A stretch of 64,000 nt of DNA from an uncultured Gemmatimonadota bacterium (GTDB lineage: Bacteria > Gemmatimonadota > Gemmatimonadetes > Gemmatimonadales > Gemmatimonadaceae): NCBI GenBank assembly GCA_902825965.1, contig CADEDA010000001.1, positions 304,428-368,427 of the forward strand, read 5' to 3'. Every line of letters starts with the position of its first letter. Within the stretch, counting starts at the first letter, position 1. The position numbers and the translations under genes were made by a program. The notes below the pieces were generated by a model. It was given only the letters and a program-made list of their open reading frames with translations, did not search any database and was not told where the DNA came from. Shown piece after piece: positions 26,701 to 34,686 of the stretch.

Positions 26701-29390
26701 TCCTGCAGGGCGTCTCGGCGGTGACGATCAACACGCCGATCAGCATCGACGGGCAGGTCACGCTCGGTCCCTCCGTCAGCGTGGTGGGCGGGCCGGCGGT
26801 GGTCACGCTCGCCGGCACCGTGGTCGACCCGGTCGGCGGTCGGTGGCAGGTGAACAGCACCATCTTCACCGGCGGCGACCCGGTGCTGCCGTCGAGCCTG
26901 CAGAGCAACCTCACGTTCATCTTCGGCGTGCAGCTCGACGCGAACCTCACCGTGACGGGCGACGTCGCGGTCCACGGGGGCGCACTCGACCTCAACGGGC
27001 ACCGCCTCGACGTGAACGGCTCGTTCAGCACCGCGTTGGCCGGCGGGCTGCGCATGCAGAACGCCGCGGACACGCTGTACGTCTCGGGCAACGCCGAGTT
27101 CGGTGGGGCGAGCAGCGTCGGCCAGATCATCACCGGGCATCTCGCGATCGGCGGCAACTTCCGCCAAGTCGGGGCGCCCACGACGTTCTCCGCGGACGCG
27201 CCGCATGAGACCTGGTTCGTGGGCACCACCCCGCAGAGCATCGAGTTCGCGAACCCGGGTTTCGGGGCGGGCTCCTCCCACTTCGGCACCTTCTACCTGG
27301 GGCAGGGCGGCGCGCAGTCCACGGTGCTGCTCTCGGACGTGTTCGTGGGCGGCCAGCTCGAGACGGGTGTCGTGGCCGGACCCAGCCATGTGATCAGCGG
27401 GGCGGGCTTCCGCGTGCGGGCGCGCGGTGCGGACATCGATCGCCTGACGTTCAACAACATCCGTCTGCGCGTGGAGGACGGTGCGGCGCTCGTCGCACTC
27501 GACACGTTGCAGTTCGACGCGATGGACCCGACGGTCGTGCAGCTCGAGATCGTGCGCGGGACCGGCACGGTGAACATCGCCCGCCTCGGTTTCGCGGTGA
27601 CGCCGACGACGGGCCAGTACCTGCGCGTGGAGGACCCTGACGGCCTCGCGGGCGGCGCCTTCGTGGTGAACATCACGCAGCCCACGCCGAGTGTGCCGGG
27701 CGGCTTCCTGCAGGTCATCCCGCCGGCCGTGGTGAACGGCTGGAACCCGGCCGAGTTCCGCTGGACGGGCGGCGGTGGTTCCTCCCTCTGGACCAACGCG
27801 GCCAACTGGTCGGACGGCGTGGTGCCGTCGCCGGGCGACAGCGTGTTCGTCCCGGCGGCGACGTTGTTCGCGCCGGTGATCCCCGACGGCACCACGCTGC
27901 GCGCGCTCGTGAGCGCACGCACCGAGACGGCGATCACGATGGCCGGCGGCATGACGATCACCGAGCGCCTGCATGTCCCCAGCACCACGGGGCTCTCCTG
28001 CGGTGCCGGCACCGTGAACGTCGCGGGTGCGGCAACGCCGGTGCGGATGTCCGGCCGCGTGCAGTGCTTCATGCGCATGCTCTCCGGCACGATCGACATC
28101 ACCGACACACTCAACGTCGACGCCAACGACCTGCAGGTCGAGGGCAGCGCGGTGCTGCAGCCCGGCACGAGTGTCGTGCGCGTGGGCAACAACTTCTCGA
28201 CGCTGGGCGGCGGGCGGCTGCGCATGCAGGCGGCCGCGTCGCGGCTGCTGGTGGTACGCGGCGCCAACTTCGCCGGCGGCGGCTCGGCGAGCGACCTCGC
28301 GGCCGGTCGCGTGGAGGTCGGCGGCAACTTCTCGCAGTCCGGCAACTTCACCTACTTCGCCGCACCCGGGCACGTGACGCGCCTCTTCGACGCCGACGGC
28401 GGCGACGCCGGCACCAAGCAGCTCGGCATGAACGGCATCAACGCGCAGTTCGGCGCGCTGGAGATCGACACCTGGAACCGCGCGGTGACGACCGAGGTGC
28501 TGGTCTCGGAGACCCTCACGCTGCTCGGCAACCCGTCGGTCGGCGGGCCGGGGTCGTTCGTGGTCGCGAGCGCCGTGACCGCCGCCAATCCGCTGGCCGT
28601 CATGACGTTGCCCGCGGTCCGGGTCGGTGGCGCCCTCAACTTCGCCGGCACGTGGAACGTGGACACCACGGTCTTCACCGGGACCAATCAGGTCATCTCC
28701 CCGTCGATCGCCTACCAGACCGTGCGCGTCAGCGGCAGCGGCGCGCGCATGTTCGGCGACGACGCGACGTTCACGATCGGCGGGAACCTCGAGGTCGTCG
28801 GCGGCTCGCTGCGCGTGGGGGACGGCGTCGGCGCGGTCGGCGTGCTCGTGTCCGGTTCGCTGCTGGTGAGCGGGAGCGGCCTGCTCCGCATGGTCGACGG
28901 TCTCGCGGAGGTGAGCGTCGCCGGCAACGCGACCTTCCAGGGGGCCAACACCACCGGACACCTGATCGACGGCGTACTCTCGATCGGCGGCAACTTCGTG
29001 CAGGGCGTGAACAGCCAGGCGTTCGTGGCCACCGGCGCACACGTCACCCGCTTCGCGGGCAGCGCGGATGCCAGCATGTCCTTCGCGAATGCGGGTCCCG
29101 CGCTCTCGCGATTCGCGACCGTCGACTTCGACCGCCCCGCCGGGCAGACCTTGACCCTGACCACGGCGGCGCACGCCGCCAACGCCAACCTGGTGGGCGG
29201 GAACTTCACCGTGGCCGCGAACACCGGCGCCTTCACGGTGACGGGCACCTACCAGACGTCGCTGCTGACGCTCTCGGTACTCGGCGTCAATGCCTCGTTC
29301 TCCGCCGGCAGCTGCTCCGGACTCGGCGTGCTCCAGCGCCTGGGGCTCGCGACGGTGCTGGGCACCGGGTGCCTGTTCAACCTGCCCTGA
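23712..29390 (+). CDS. Giant lipoprotein B with Ig-like modules and repeat-rich beta-solenoid region
   Basis: This 1892-residue lipoprotein begins at GTG 23712 with lipobox L-L-S-C (Cys22) and the same C-G-R-E-V-T-G-P start as lipoprotein A. The N-terminal domain and three Ig-like modules (about 253-346, 354-450, 457-550) are collinear with A. At about 558 and 1351 there are W-x-G domains containing D-W-N-T-A-A-N-W and L-W-T-N-A-A-N-W, as found at the head of autotransporter-like repeats. The rest is strand- and Gly/Asn-rich, likely a beta-solenoid, with five copies of a 65-70-residue unit. A TTG at 23664 could extend the frame, but the lipoprotein signal starts properly at GTG. An adhesive or matrix role is inferred. 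Confidence 0.83.
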   Translation: MTRPSRRLLAPIGLVALSLLSCGREVTGPDDGVVIGRARQAALRIEAQFPTLPGHADAASDVAPFVDVRVTVTALDGRTLFDRTIPFPSTADSLELPATFPLPLSAPDTGISVSLRLAYINAAGDTVFRGGPIITRARPVGAPGANSPTTAPIFYSGVGANAASVELTPPTGLAVAGSSTAFTAVARDGQGNVIANTPVFFSSGDTSRATVANPALLSATWRARRGPATVIATLLNGPADTATFTISLPASQLLVVSGNAQTAVAGSALAQPLVLRVAASDSIGVAGVPVTFAVTAGGGTLGALSDTSDANGLVSTTWTLGALGAQAVTATATGIAGATRVLNATATAGPAARLQMVTQPNSTVAGAPITTSVRAVDALGNLAAAFTGAVDVVVDSGPIEGWSLGGTDTVAAVGGVAAFTTLSLDVASQYRFRFRAAGLDSVVSAPFTIGAAAPAALAPYAGLGQSGLVSTPLADSLAVRVADAFGNPVAGITVTWAVTLGGGTVSPTTRVTGADGVARTAWTLGNVVGAQTAQATALALPAATFAATGVAAVSGARWLGTVNSDWNTAANWQAGVVPGLVDTVLIAAGAPNIARLGSNTVIGALEVESGASLDLDTLGLAVGGSILVNTGGSIVAQPTGALAMVASGNLRGNVPNLQLSGATVTVTGPTTVNGLLAVGNGMLALNGQSVTVVGDFATTGTGSFQMNPGSALSVSGDVVLAGGSTSGLLTGGVLTVAGDFTQGGGSASAFDASGSHVVHFAGPTRQTVLLLNADAALSAGCAGSCFANLTTAPGTGSSALAFNSNAKVRGRMQIAADTLVAAGRTLLSDSASVTSAAVTLGALGWRRDFTRGAGFAADSLIAWGTGALILSENIRTVVRGAYTAAASHLADLVVDAGGILDVAGVAAVSGTLAVRNNGRVLMQEDSDSLTVGGAATFDGDPPVGSLTGGALVIGGNFTQLGTGRAFVSELTHRVRLTGNTVSISVADPVDNRFNHLFLQGVSAVTINTPISIDGQVTLGPSVSVVGGPAVVTLAGTVVDPVGGRWQVNSTIFTGGDPVLPSSLQSNLTFIFGVQLDANLTVTGDVAVHGGALDLNGHRLDVNGSFSTALAGGLRMQNAADTLYVSGNAEFGGASSVGQIITGHLAIGGNFRQVGAPTTFSADAPHETWFVGTTPQSIEFANPGFGAGSSHFGTFYLGQGGAQSTVLLSDVFVGGQLETGVVAGPSHVISGAGFRVRARGADIDRLTFNNIRLRVEDGAALVALDTLQFDAMDPTVVQLEIVRGTGTVNIARLGFAVTPTTGQYLRVEDPDGLAGGAFVVNITQPTPSVPGGFLQVIPPAVVNGWNPAEFRWTGGGGSSLWTNAANWSDGVVPSPGDSVFVPAATLFAPVIPDGTTLRALVSARTETAITMAGGMTITERLHVPSTTGLSCGAGTVNVAGAATPVRMSGRVQCFMRMLSGTIDITDTLNVDANDLQVEGSAVLQPGTSVVRVGNNFSTLGGGRLRMQAAASRLLVVRGANFAGGGSASDLAAGRVEVGGNFSQSGNFTYFAAPGHVTRLFDADGGDAGTKQLGMNGINAQFGALEIDTWNRAVTTEVLVSETLTLLGNPSVGGPGSFVVASAVTAANPLAVMTLPAVRVGGALNFAGTWNVDTTVFTGTNQVISPSIAYQTVRVSGSGARMFGDDATFTIGGNLEVVGGSLRVGDGVGAVGVLVSGSLLVSGSGLLRMVDGLAEVSVAGNATFQGANTTGHLIDGVLSIGGNFVQGVNSQAFVATGAHVTRFAGSADASMSFANAGPALSRFATVDFDRPAGQTLTLTTAAHAANANLVGGNFTVAANTGAFTVTGTYQTSLLTLSVLGVNASFSAGSCSGLGVLQRLGLATVLGTGCLFNLP
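25821..29092 (+). repeat. Five protein-level repeats in lipoprotein B
   Basis: The coding sequence carries five related units at about 25821-26015, 26469-26667, 27048-27248, 28218-28405 and 28884-29092. Their translated consensus is L-R-M-x(6)-L-x-V-x-G-N-A-x-F, then G-x-L-x-x-G-x-L-x-I-G-G-N-F-x-Q, then H-x-T-R-F-x-G. The units are not directly adjacent, which suggests insertion of other solenoid segments between them. Confidence 0.75.
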
Positions 29391-29406
29391 GCAGCGCCGC
29401 CCGCCG

Positions 29407-30213
29407 TCAGAACAACCCGAGCTGCTCCAAGAGCTGGGCCGGATCCTTCGGGGTCTGGCCCAGCATCGCTTGCAGCGTGCGCAGGTTCGCCGGACTGTGC
29501 CCCGAGAAATGGTTGTTCACGTACCCGTACACCTTCACCGACTTGGCCAGCGACGGGATGATCGCCGCCCAGGCCTCCAGCTCCGCCGTGCGATCCACTT
29601 GCACGTGCGAGTAGTCCGTGATGCTCCGGTCGGGTCCCATCCAACGCAGGTAGGCGTGGGAGGCCGTCGGACGCTCCGCCAGCTTGAGCATCCACTTCCG
29701 CGGGATCCAGCGCGCGTCCACCAACGCCAGCGCCACCCCGCGCGCCGCGAGCAGCGCGTGGGTCTCCTCGTTGATCCACCCCTTCTGCCGGAACTCGATG
29801 GCGAAGCGGATGTCGGCCGGGAGCGTGAACAGGAACTCCTCGAGGGCGTCGCGTTCCGTGGGCGCGAAGTCCGGGCCGCACTGGATCAGCACCGGCCCGA
29901 GCTTGGGCCCGAGCTCGCGCGCGGCGTCGTAGAACCGCTCGGCCACCGCGCGGGCCTCGACGAACCGCAACTCGTGTGTGATCTCCTGTGGCAGCTTGAG
30001 CGAGAACACGAAGTCGTCCGGCGTGCGCTCGGCCCAGCCGCGCACCGTCTTGGCCGCCGGCACGGCGTAGAAGGTGGAGTCCACCTCCACGGTGTCGAAG
30101 GCCCGCGCATACGTGGTGAGGAAGTCCGCGGCGCGCGTGCGCGGCGGATAGAACGGCCCCACCCAGGCCGGATAGTTCCAGCCCTGCGCGCCCAGGCGGA
30201 TGCGTTCGGTCAC
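29407..30213 (-). CDS. DUF72 family protein
   Basis: This 268-residue TIM-barrel-like protein belongs to the DUF72/YecE family. The N-terminus has G-A-Q-G-W-N-Y-P-A-W-V-G-P-F-Y-P. The middle has E-V-D-S-T-F-Y-A-V-P, F-S-L-K-L-P-Q-E-I-T-H and a cluster around I-Q-C-G-P-D-F-A-P-T. The C-terminus has Y-G-Y-V-N-N-H-F-S-G-H-S-P-A-N. GTG 30213 is preferred over an upstream ATG at 30303 because the family sequence begins there and the extra 30 residues are Arg-rich and unlike the family. Function is unknown, though conservation suggests a nuclease- or sugar-isomerase-like role. It is divergent from the MFS gene. Confidence 0.88.
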   Translation of the reverse strand: MTERIRLGAQGWNYPAWVGPFYPPRTRAADFLTTYARAFDTVEVDSTFYAVPAAKTVRGWAERTPDDFVFSLKLPQEITHELRFVEARAVAERFYDAARELGPKLGPVLIQCGPDFAPTERDALEEFLFTLPADIRFAIEFRQKGWINEETHALLAARGVALALVDARWIPRKWMLKLAERPTASHAYLRWMGPDRSITDYSHVQVDRTAELEAWAAIIPSLAKSVKVYGYVNNHFSGHSPANLRTLQAMLGQTPKDPAQLLEQLGLF

Positions 30214-30362
30214 GGGTTGGTCACTCGCGTCGTCTCTCCGGCGTTCGCCGTCGCGGTGGCGGACGGTCCTGCGCAATTTGCGTCGGACCGGCGCGGGCCG
30301 CATTCTCCCCGGTCCGCGCGACGGCCGCGCCGACCGACGCAGGCCCCCCTCGTCCCCCTCGC

Positions 30363-31715
30363 ATGACTTCGAAGCGGAGCTGGCTCAACGCGCTCGGGTT
30401 GCACCGTCCGGAACTCCGCGCGTGGGCGATGTACGACTGGGGGCTCTCGGGCCTGCAGACCGTGATCATGACCGCGGTCTTCCCGCTCTTCTTCCTCTCG
30501 TACGCGGCCCACGGCCTCCCGGGCACGCAGGGCGAGGAACGCTACGCGGTCGCCAACACCATCTACGCCGTCCTCATCGCGGTGATCGCGCCGTTCCTCG
30601 GCGCGGTCGCGGACTTCAAGGCCGCCAAGAAGGCGTTCATGGCGGGCTTCATGATCCTCGGTGTCGGGGCGACCGGGGCGATGTTCTTCATCGGCCAGGG
30701 CGACGCGAACCTCGCGTCGCTGCTGTTCATCCTGTCGCTGGCCGGCGCGACGGGCAGCACCACGTTCTACGAGTCGCTGCTGCCGCACATCGCCACCGAG
30801 GAGGAGATCGACCGCGTCTCCACTGCGGGCTATGCACTGGGCTACATCGGCGGCGGCGTCCTGCTGGCACTCGACCTCCTCATGATCCAGCAGCCGGGCC
30901 TGTTCGGCTTCCCCACCGGCGAGGGACTCACACCCGAGCAGGCGTCATTGCCGGTGCGGGTCGCCTTCCTCACGGTCGCCGTGTGGTGGCTGCTCTTCTC
31001 CATCCCGATCTTCCGCCGTGTCCCCGAGCCGCCACGCGCGATCGAGCGCGATGAGCAGCAGGGCGTCAATCCGTTCAAGGCCGCCATCGTGCGGCTCGGC
31101 GAGACCGTGCGCGAGCTGCGCAGCTACAAGCAGGCGTTCCTGATGATGGTGGCCTTCACCATCTACAACGACGGCATCCAGACCATCATCAAGATGGCCA
31201 GCGTCTACGGCTCGGCCATCGGCATCGGCCGCGCGGACCTCATCACGGCCATCCTCATCGTGCAGTTCATCGGCGTGCCGTTCGCCTTCGCGTTCGGCAT
31301 GGTCGCCGGACGCCTGGGGGCGAAGCGCTCGATCTTCATCGGGCTGCTCGTCTACACCGGCATCTGCATCTTCGCGTATCGCATGCAGACGACGCGTGAG
31401 TTCTACATCCTCGCGATGCTGCTGGGCCTGGTGCAGGGCGGCACCCAGGCGCTCAGCCGTTCGCTGTTCGCCACGCTCATCCCGAAGCACAAGAGCGGCG
31501 AGTTCTTCGGGTTCTTCTCCGTCTTCGAGAAGTTCGGCGGGATCCTGGGACCGCTCGCCTTCGCCGTCGCCCTCAACCGCTGGCAGTCGAGCCGCGTCGC
31601 GATCCTCAGCGTGATCGCCTTCTTCGTCGTCGGGGCGGTGCTGCTCATGTTCGTGGACGTCGCCGCGGGCGAGAAGACCGCCCGCGACGCCGAGCGCGAC
31701 CTGCTGACCGGCTGA
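30363..31715 (+). CDS. MFS transporter, UMF1/Atg22-like family
   Basis: This 450-residue protein has about twelve membrane helices. It carries the UMF1 hallmark M-Y-D-W-G-L-S near residue 21, F-P-L-F-F-L-S-Y in the first helix, and Y-N-D-G-I-Q-T-I-I-K-M-A about residue 266. The family is related to vacuolar Atg22 effluxers and often exports amino acids, but the substrate here cannot be read from sequence. Q-G-G-T-Q-A-L-S-R-S and F-F-G-F-F-S-V-F-E-K-F-G are further family blocks in the second half. It is convergent with the DinB gene, 6 bases apart. Confidence 0.88.
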   Translation: MTSKRSWLNALGLHRPELRAWAMYDWGLSGLQTVIMTAVFPLFFLSYAAHGLPGTQGEERYAVANTIYAVLIAVIAPFLGAVADFKAAKKAFMAGFMILGVGATGAMFFIGQGDANLASLLFILSLAGATGSTTFYESLLPHIATEEEIDRVSTAGYALGYIGGGVLLALDLLMIQQPGLFGFPTGEGLTPEQASLPVRVAFLTVAVWWLLFSIPIFRRVPEPPRAIERDEQQGVNPFKAAIVRLGETVRELRSYKQAFLMMVAFTIYNDGIQTIIKMASVYGSAIGIGRADLITAILIVQFIGVPFAFAFGMVAGRLGAKRSIFIGLLVYTGICIFAYRMQTTREFYILAMLLGLVQGGTQALSRSLFATLIPKHKSGEFFGFFSVFEKFGGILGPLAFAVALNRWQSSRVAILSVIAFFVVGAVLLMFVDVAAGEKTARDAERDLLTG

Positions 31716-31721
31716 GCCCGC

Positions 31722-32192
31722 TCACGACGACGGCGGCACCAGCCCGAGCATGCGGATGTAGGTGACGAGGTTGCCGTAGTGCAGGTTGCCGTGTGCGATG
31801 TTCGCGACGAGCGGCGGCTGGGTCTTGCCCGGCCCATACACGGCCTGGCAGGTCGCCGTGGCCTGCGCCAGCTTCGCGGTGATCGTCGCCTTGTCGGTCT
31901 TGCCCGTCGCTACCGCATCCGACCACGCCGGCGCCTTCCCCGCAGCCTGCGCACAATAGTAGTTGTAGCCATCGGCGATATGGCCGAGCAGCTCCCCCAC
32001 CGTGCGCACCGTCCCGACGGGCCGGTAGCCGTACTTGTCGGCCGGGATCACCGCGGCGCCCTTCGTGACCCAACCGCTCAGCTCAGCGAACCCGTCCCGC
32101 AGCGCCGCCGCGAGCTCCGGCGTCGGCGACGACTGCGCCGCGAGCGGACTCGCTCCCAGCGCGACCAACAGTGAACACAGTGCAGCGCGCAC
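31722..32192 (-). CDS. Secreted DinB-superfamily protein
   Basis: This 156-residue protein has a signal peptide (V-R-A-A-L, hydrophobic core, cleavage after L-A-A-Q about residue 22) followed by a four-helix DinB/YfiT-like domain. Possible metal-site histidines are in G-H-I-A-D-G-Y-N-Y-Y (about 74), and N-I-A-H-G-N-L-H-Y-G-N-L (about 130-141) matches the usual C-terminal H-x-x-x-H pattern. GTG 32192 has an ideal AAGGAGG element 5 bases upstream. DinB proteins are often metal-dependent thiol transferases; an exported copy is common in Gemmatimonadota but its substrate is unknown. It lies 17 bases after the membrane acyltransferase-like gene and is probably co-transcribed. Confidence 0.87.
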   Translation of the reverse strand: MRAALCSLLVALGASPLAAQSSPTPELAAALRDGFAELSGWVTKGAAVIPADKYGYRPVGTVRTVGELLGHIADGYNYYCAQAAGKAPAWSDAVATGKTDKATITAKLAQATATCQAVYGPGKTQPPLVANIAHGNLHYGNLVTYIRMLGLVPPSS

Positions 32193-32209
32193 GGCGACCT
32201 CCTTGGGAG

Positions 32210-33349
32210 TCAGATGAATCGCATCCACGGGCGCGGAGCCCGTGCCTTCAACGCACCGTACCAGCGACAGGCCGGATACAGCACGACGAACACCACCAGC
32301 GCCCACACCAGGTAGAGCAGGCCGAGACTCCAGCGGTAGCCGTCCGGCATCGTCGGAGGGAACATCGGGAAGTTGCCGATGAGCTCCGGGATCACCGTGC
32401 CGCTGCGCAGTAACGACACGAGCATCGCCGCGAGATGGATGGCCGGGATGTGCAGCAGGTAGTAGAACATCGGCACGCGTCCGAACGTCGCCGAGACCCG
32501 CGCCAGGGGACCCCGTGCCGACTCGGCCCAGGGCAACACGAGGATCGCCGGGCCGAGGGTCATCAGCAGGAAGAGCAACGATGCCGGGTACTTCTGCTGC
32601 GCCAGCATGCGCATCCAGAACGGCATCGAGTCGTCGGGCGACGACTTGACCCACGCGACAGTGGCCGCCGCCACGAGGAAGATGACCGTCGCCGCCCCGC
32701 CGATCCGACGGCAGCGCTGTCGCCGGGTCTCGTCGTCCAACAGCAGGATCGCGCCGAATCCGTAGCCCGCCGCCATCACACCCACCCAGGGCACCAGGAC
32801 GTACAGCACCGTGATGCCGAGTGCGGCGTCGGCACCCGACGGGTACAGGAACGCCCACCAGGGCGCGATCGCCGGCCACCATTGCGGCGGGAGGGCGAAC
32901 ACCGGCTGCGCGACCACGATCGCGACGCCGACCAGCCCCACGGTGCGCGACGGCCATCGCACCGCGATGCCGAGCACCACCATGCACCAGCCGAGCATCC
33001 AGATGACGCCGCCGAGCAGGTAGGTGCCGTAGTCCATGTTGAAGGTCCACAGGAAGCGGATCACGGTCAGCTCCAGCACCACCAGGAGCAGTCCCCGCAC
33101 CATGAGGAAGCGCGCGAGTCGCGGCATGTCGCCGTGGCTGCGCCCCATGAGGAACGCACTGCTGCCGGCGAAGAAGCAGAAGACCGGCGCGACGAAGTGC
33201 GTGATCCAGCGCGTGAGGAACACCCCGGGGTCCGTCCCCCACGCGGGGACGTCCGCGTAGACGCGGACGTGGTCGACGGCCATGAGCACACAGGCCAGGC
33301 CGCGCAGCACGTCGATCGATTGCACCCGCATGTCCGATGTCTGGCGCAT
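32210..33349 (-). CDS. DUF1624 / heparan-alpha-glucosaminide acetyltransferase-like membrane protein
   Basis: This 379-residue protein has about ten membrane helices. The N-terminus has S-I-D-V-L-R-G-L-A-C-V-L-M-A-V-D-H-V-R, the conserved start of the DUF1624/HGSNAT-like family. Later come F-C-F-F-A-G-S-S-A-F and F-G-R-V-P-M-F-Y-Y-L-L-H-I-P-A-I-H, where conserved His residues may serve acyl transfer across the membrane. ATG 33349 is preferred to the upstream frame because GAGG lies 7-8 bases before it and the added upstream sequence is Arg-rich. A transmembrane acetyl- or acyl-transfer to a periplasmic sugar is inferred from the family. It precedes the secreted DinB gene. Confidence 0.85.
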   Translation of the reverse strand: MRQTSDMRVQSIDVLRGLACVLMAVDHVRVYADVPAWGTDPGVFLTRWITHFVAPVFCFFAGSSAFLMGRSHGDMPRLARFLMVRGLLLVVLELTVIRFLWTFNMDYGTYLLGGVIWMLGWCMVVLGIAVRWPSRTVGLVGVAIVVAQPVFALPPQWWPAIAPWWAFLYPSGADAALGITVLYVLVPWVGVMAAGYGFGAILLLDDETRRQRCRRIGGAATVIFLVAAATVAWVKSSPDDSMPFWMRMLAQQKYPASLLFLLMTLGPAILVLPWAESARGPLARVSATFGRVPMFYYLLHIPAIHLAAMLVSLLRSGTVIPELIGNFPMFPPTMPDGYRWSLGLLYLVWALVVFVVLYPACRWYGALKARAPRPWMRFI

Positions 33350-33519
33350 CCGGCGTCCTCGTGGAGGTCGCCCCATTCTCCGCGTGCGGCGTCGGACCCG
33401 CAAGCGAACGCGACCGAACGCGACGCCAACGGCCGTCGGCATGTCGCCAACGGTCGTCGCGGCGCTGTCGCCGGTGCCGATGATTGCGCGCGCTCCGCGG
33501 ACTCCGTAGCGTCCCCCGC

Positions 33520-34686
33520 GTGACCGCTCCCCGCCCTGCGCCGACGCGCCCGTTCCTCAAGCCGTGGATGCTGGTCTCGGCCATCTGGCTCTGGCCGGCG
33601 GTGATGAACACCGTGAGCCGCGTGCTGCAGGTGCCGCTCTCCGGGTGGGACCCGCCCGGCGCACGCGAGCTGTTCTTCGTCGCCTTCGACTGGCTCATCT
33701 ATGCGCTGGTCACGCCGTTCATCTTCGCGATCGTCGCGCGCTGGCCGGTGCAGCGCCGCCGGCTCGCGCAGCGGCTCGCGATTCACGGTGCCTGGGCCCT
33801 GCTGTTCTGCGTGCTGTGGGCAGTGAGCGGCAAGCTGCTCGACCTCGGCCTCATGACGCTGCTCTCACCCGACGAGGTGCTGCGCAGCATCAGCGACGCC
33901 GGTCCGCAGTTGGTGCGCGTGGTCAGCGTCAACGTGCTGGGCTGGATCCTCACCACGCTGCCGTTCGGCGTGGTGGTGTACGGGACCGTCGCGGGCATCG
34001 CCCACGCGATCCGCTACTTCACGCAGGCGCGCGAGCGCGAGCTCCAGGTCGCACGGCTCTCGGAGCAGCTCACCGGGGCGCGGTACGCCGCCCTGCAGGC
34101 GCAACTGAACCCGCATTTCCTGTTCAACACGCTCAACACCATCACCGTGCTCGTGCGCGGCGGCGACCGCGAGGAGGCGGTGCAGATCATCGAGCAGCTC
34201 AGCGAGCTCCTGCGGCGCACTCTCAGTCGCCACCGGGCCCCCGAGGTGCGCGTCGCGGAGGAACTCGCCCTCGTGGCGCAGTACACCGCGATCGAACAGG
34301 CGCGGTTCCAGGACCGGCTCCGGGTGCAGCTGGATGTCGCGCCGGATTGCCGCGATGCCGCCGTGCCGGGGTTCGCGATCCAGCACCTGGTGGAGAACGC
34401 CATCCGCCACGGCATCGCGCGCCGCGCCGAGGCCGGCGCGCTCAGCGTCCGCGTGCGGCGGCAGGCGGACGACCTGGTGGTCGAGGTGCAGGACGACGGT
34501 CCGGGGATCGACGGCGACATCACGGCCCCCGGGCACGGCCTGGAGAACACGCGCGACCGCCTGCGCGCCCTGCACGGCGCGGGCGCCACGCTGCACGTGG
34601 CCTCGCTGCCCGAGGGCGGCACACTCGCGGTGCTGCGGGTACCGTTCCGTGCGCTGCGACCGGAGGACCCCGATGGCGTCGCCTGA
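33520..34686 (+). CDS. LytS-type sensor histidine kinase
   Basis: This 388-residue kinase has four predicted membrane helices (about 18-32, 51-75, 88-108, 133-160), then a short coiled linker. A His_kinase domain follows with phosphoacceptor His199 in N-P-H-F-L-F-N-T-L-N-T-I. The HATPase domain has H-L-V-E-N-A-I-R-H-G (about 285) and D-D-G-P-G-I (about 327). There is no extracellular sensor domain, so the membrane part probably senses the stimulus. GTG 33520 is chosen; a TTG at 33484 would add 12 residues. The 3' end overlaps the response regulator by 14 bases. It is divergent from the DUF1624 gene, which may be a target. Confidence 0.9.
   Translation: MTAPRPAPTRPFLKPWMLVSAIWLWPAVMNTVSRVLQVPLSGWDPPGARELFFVAFDWLIYALVTPFIFAIVARWPVQRRRLAQRLAIHGAWALLFCVLWAVSGKLLDLGLMTLLSPDEVLRSISDAGPQLVRVVSVNVLGWILTTLPFGVVVYGTVAGIAHAIRYFTQARERELQVARLSEQLTGARYAALQAQLNPHFLFNTLNTITVLVRGGDREEAVQIIEQLSELLRRTLSRHRAPEVRVAEELALVAQYTAIEQARFQDRLRVQLDVAPDCRDAAVPGFAIQHLVENAIRHGIARRAEAGALSVRVRRQADDLVVEVQDDGPGIDGDITAPGHGLENTRDRLRALHGAGATLHVASLPEGGTLAVLRVPFRALRPEDPDGVA

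Noticed and set aside
25119..29174. 1351-codon minus-strand open frame opposite lipoprotein B
   Set aside because: It is a shadow of the repeat-rich plus-strand gene; composition is dominated by Arg, His and Ala and no domain is visible.
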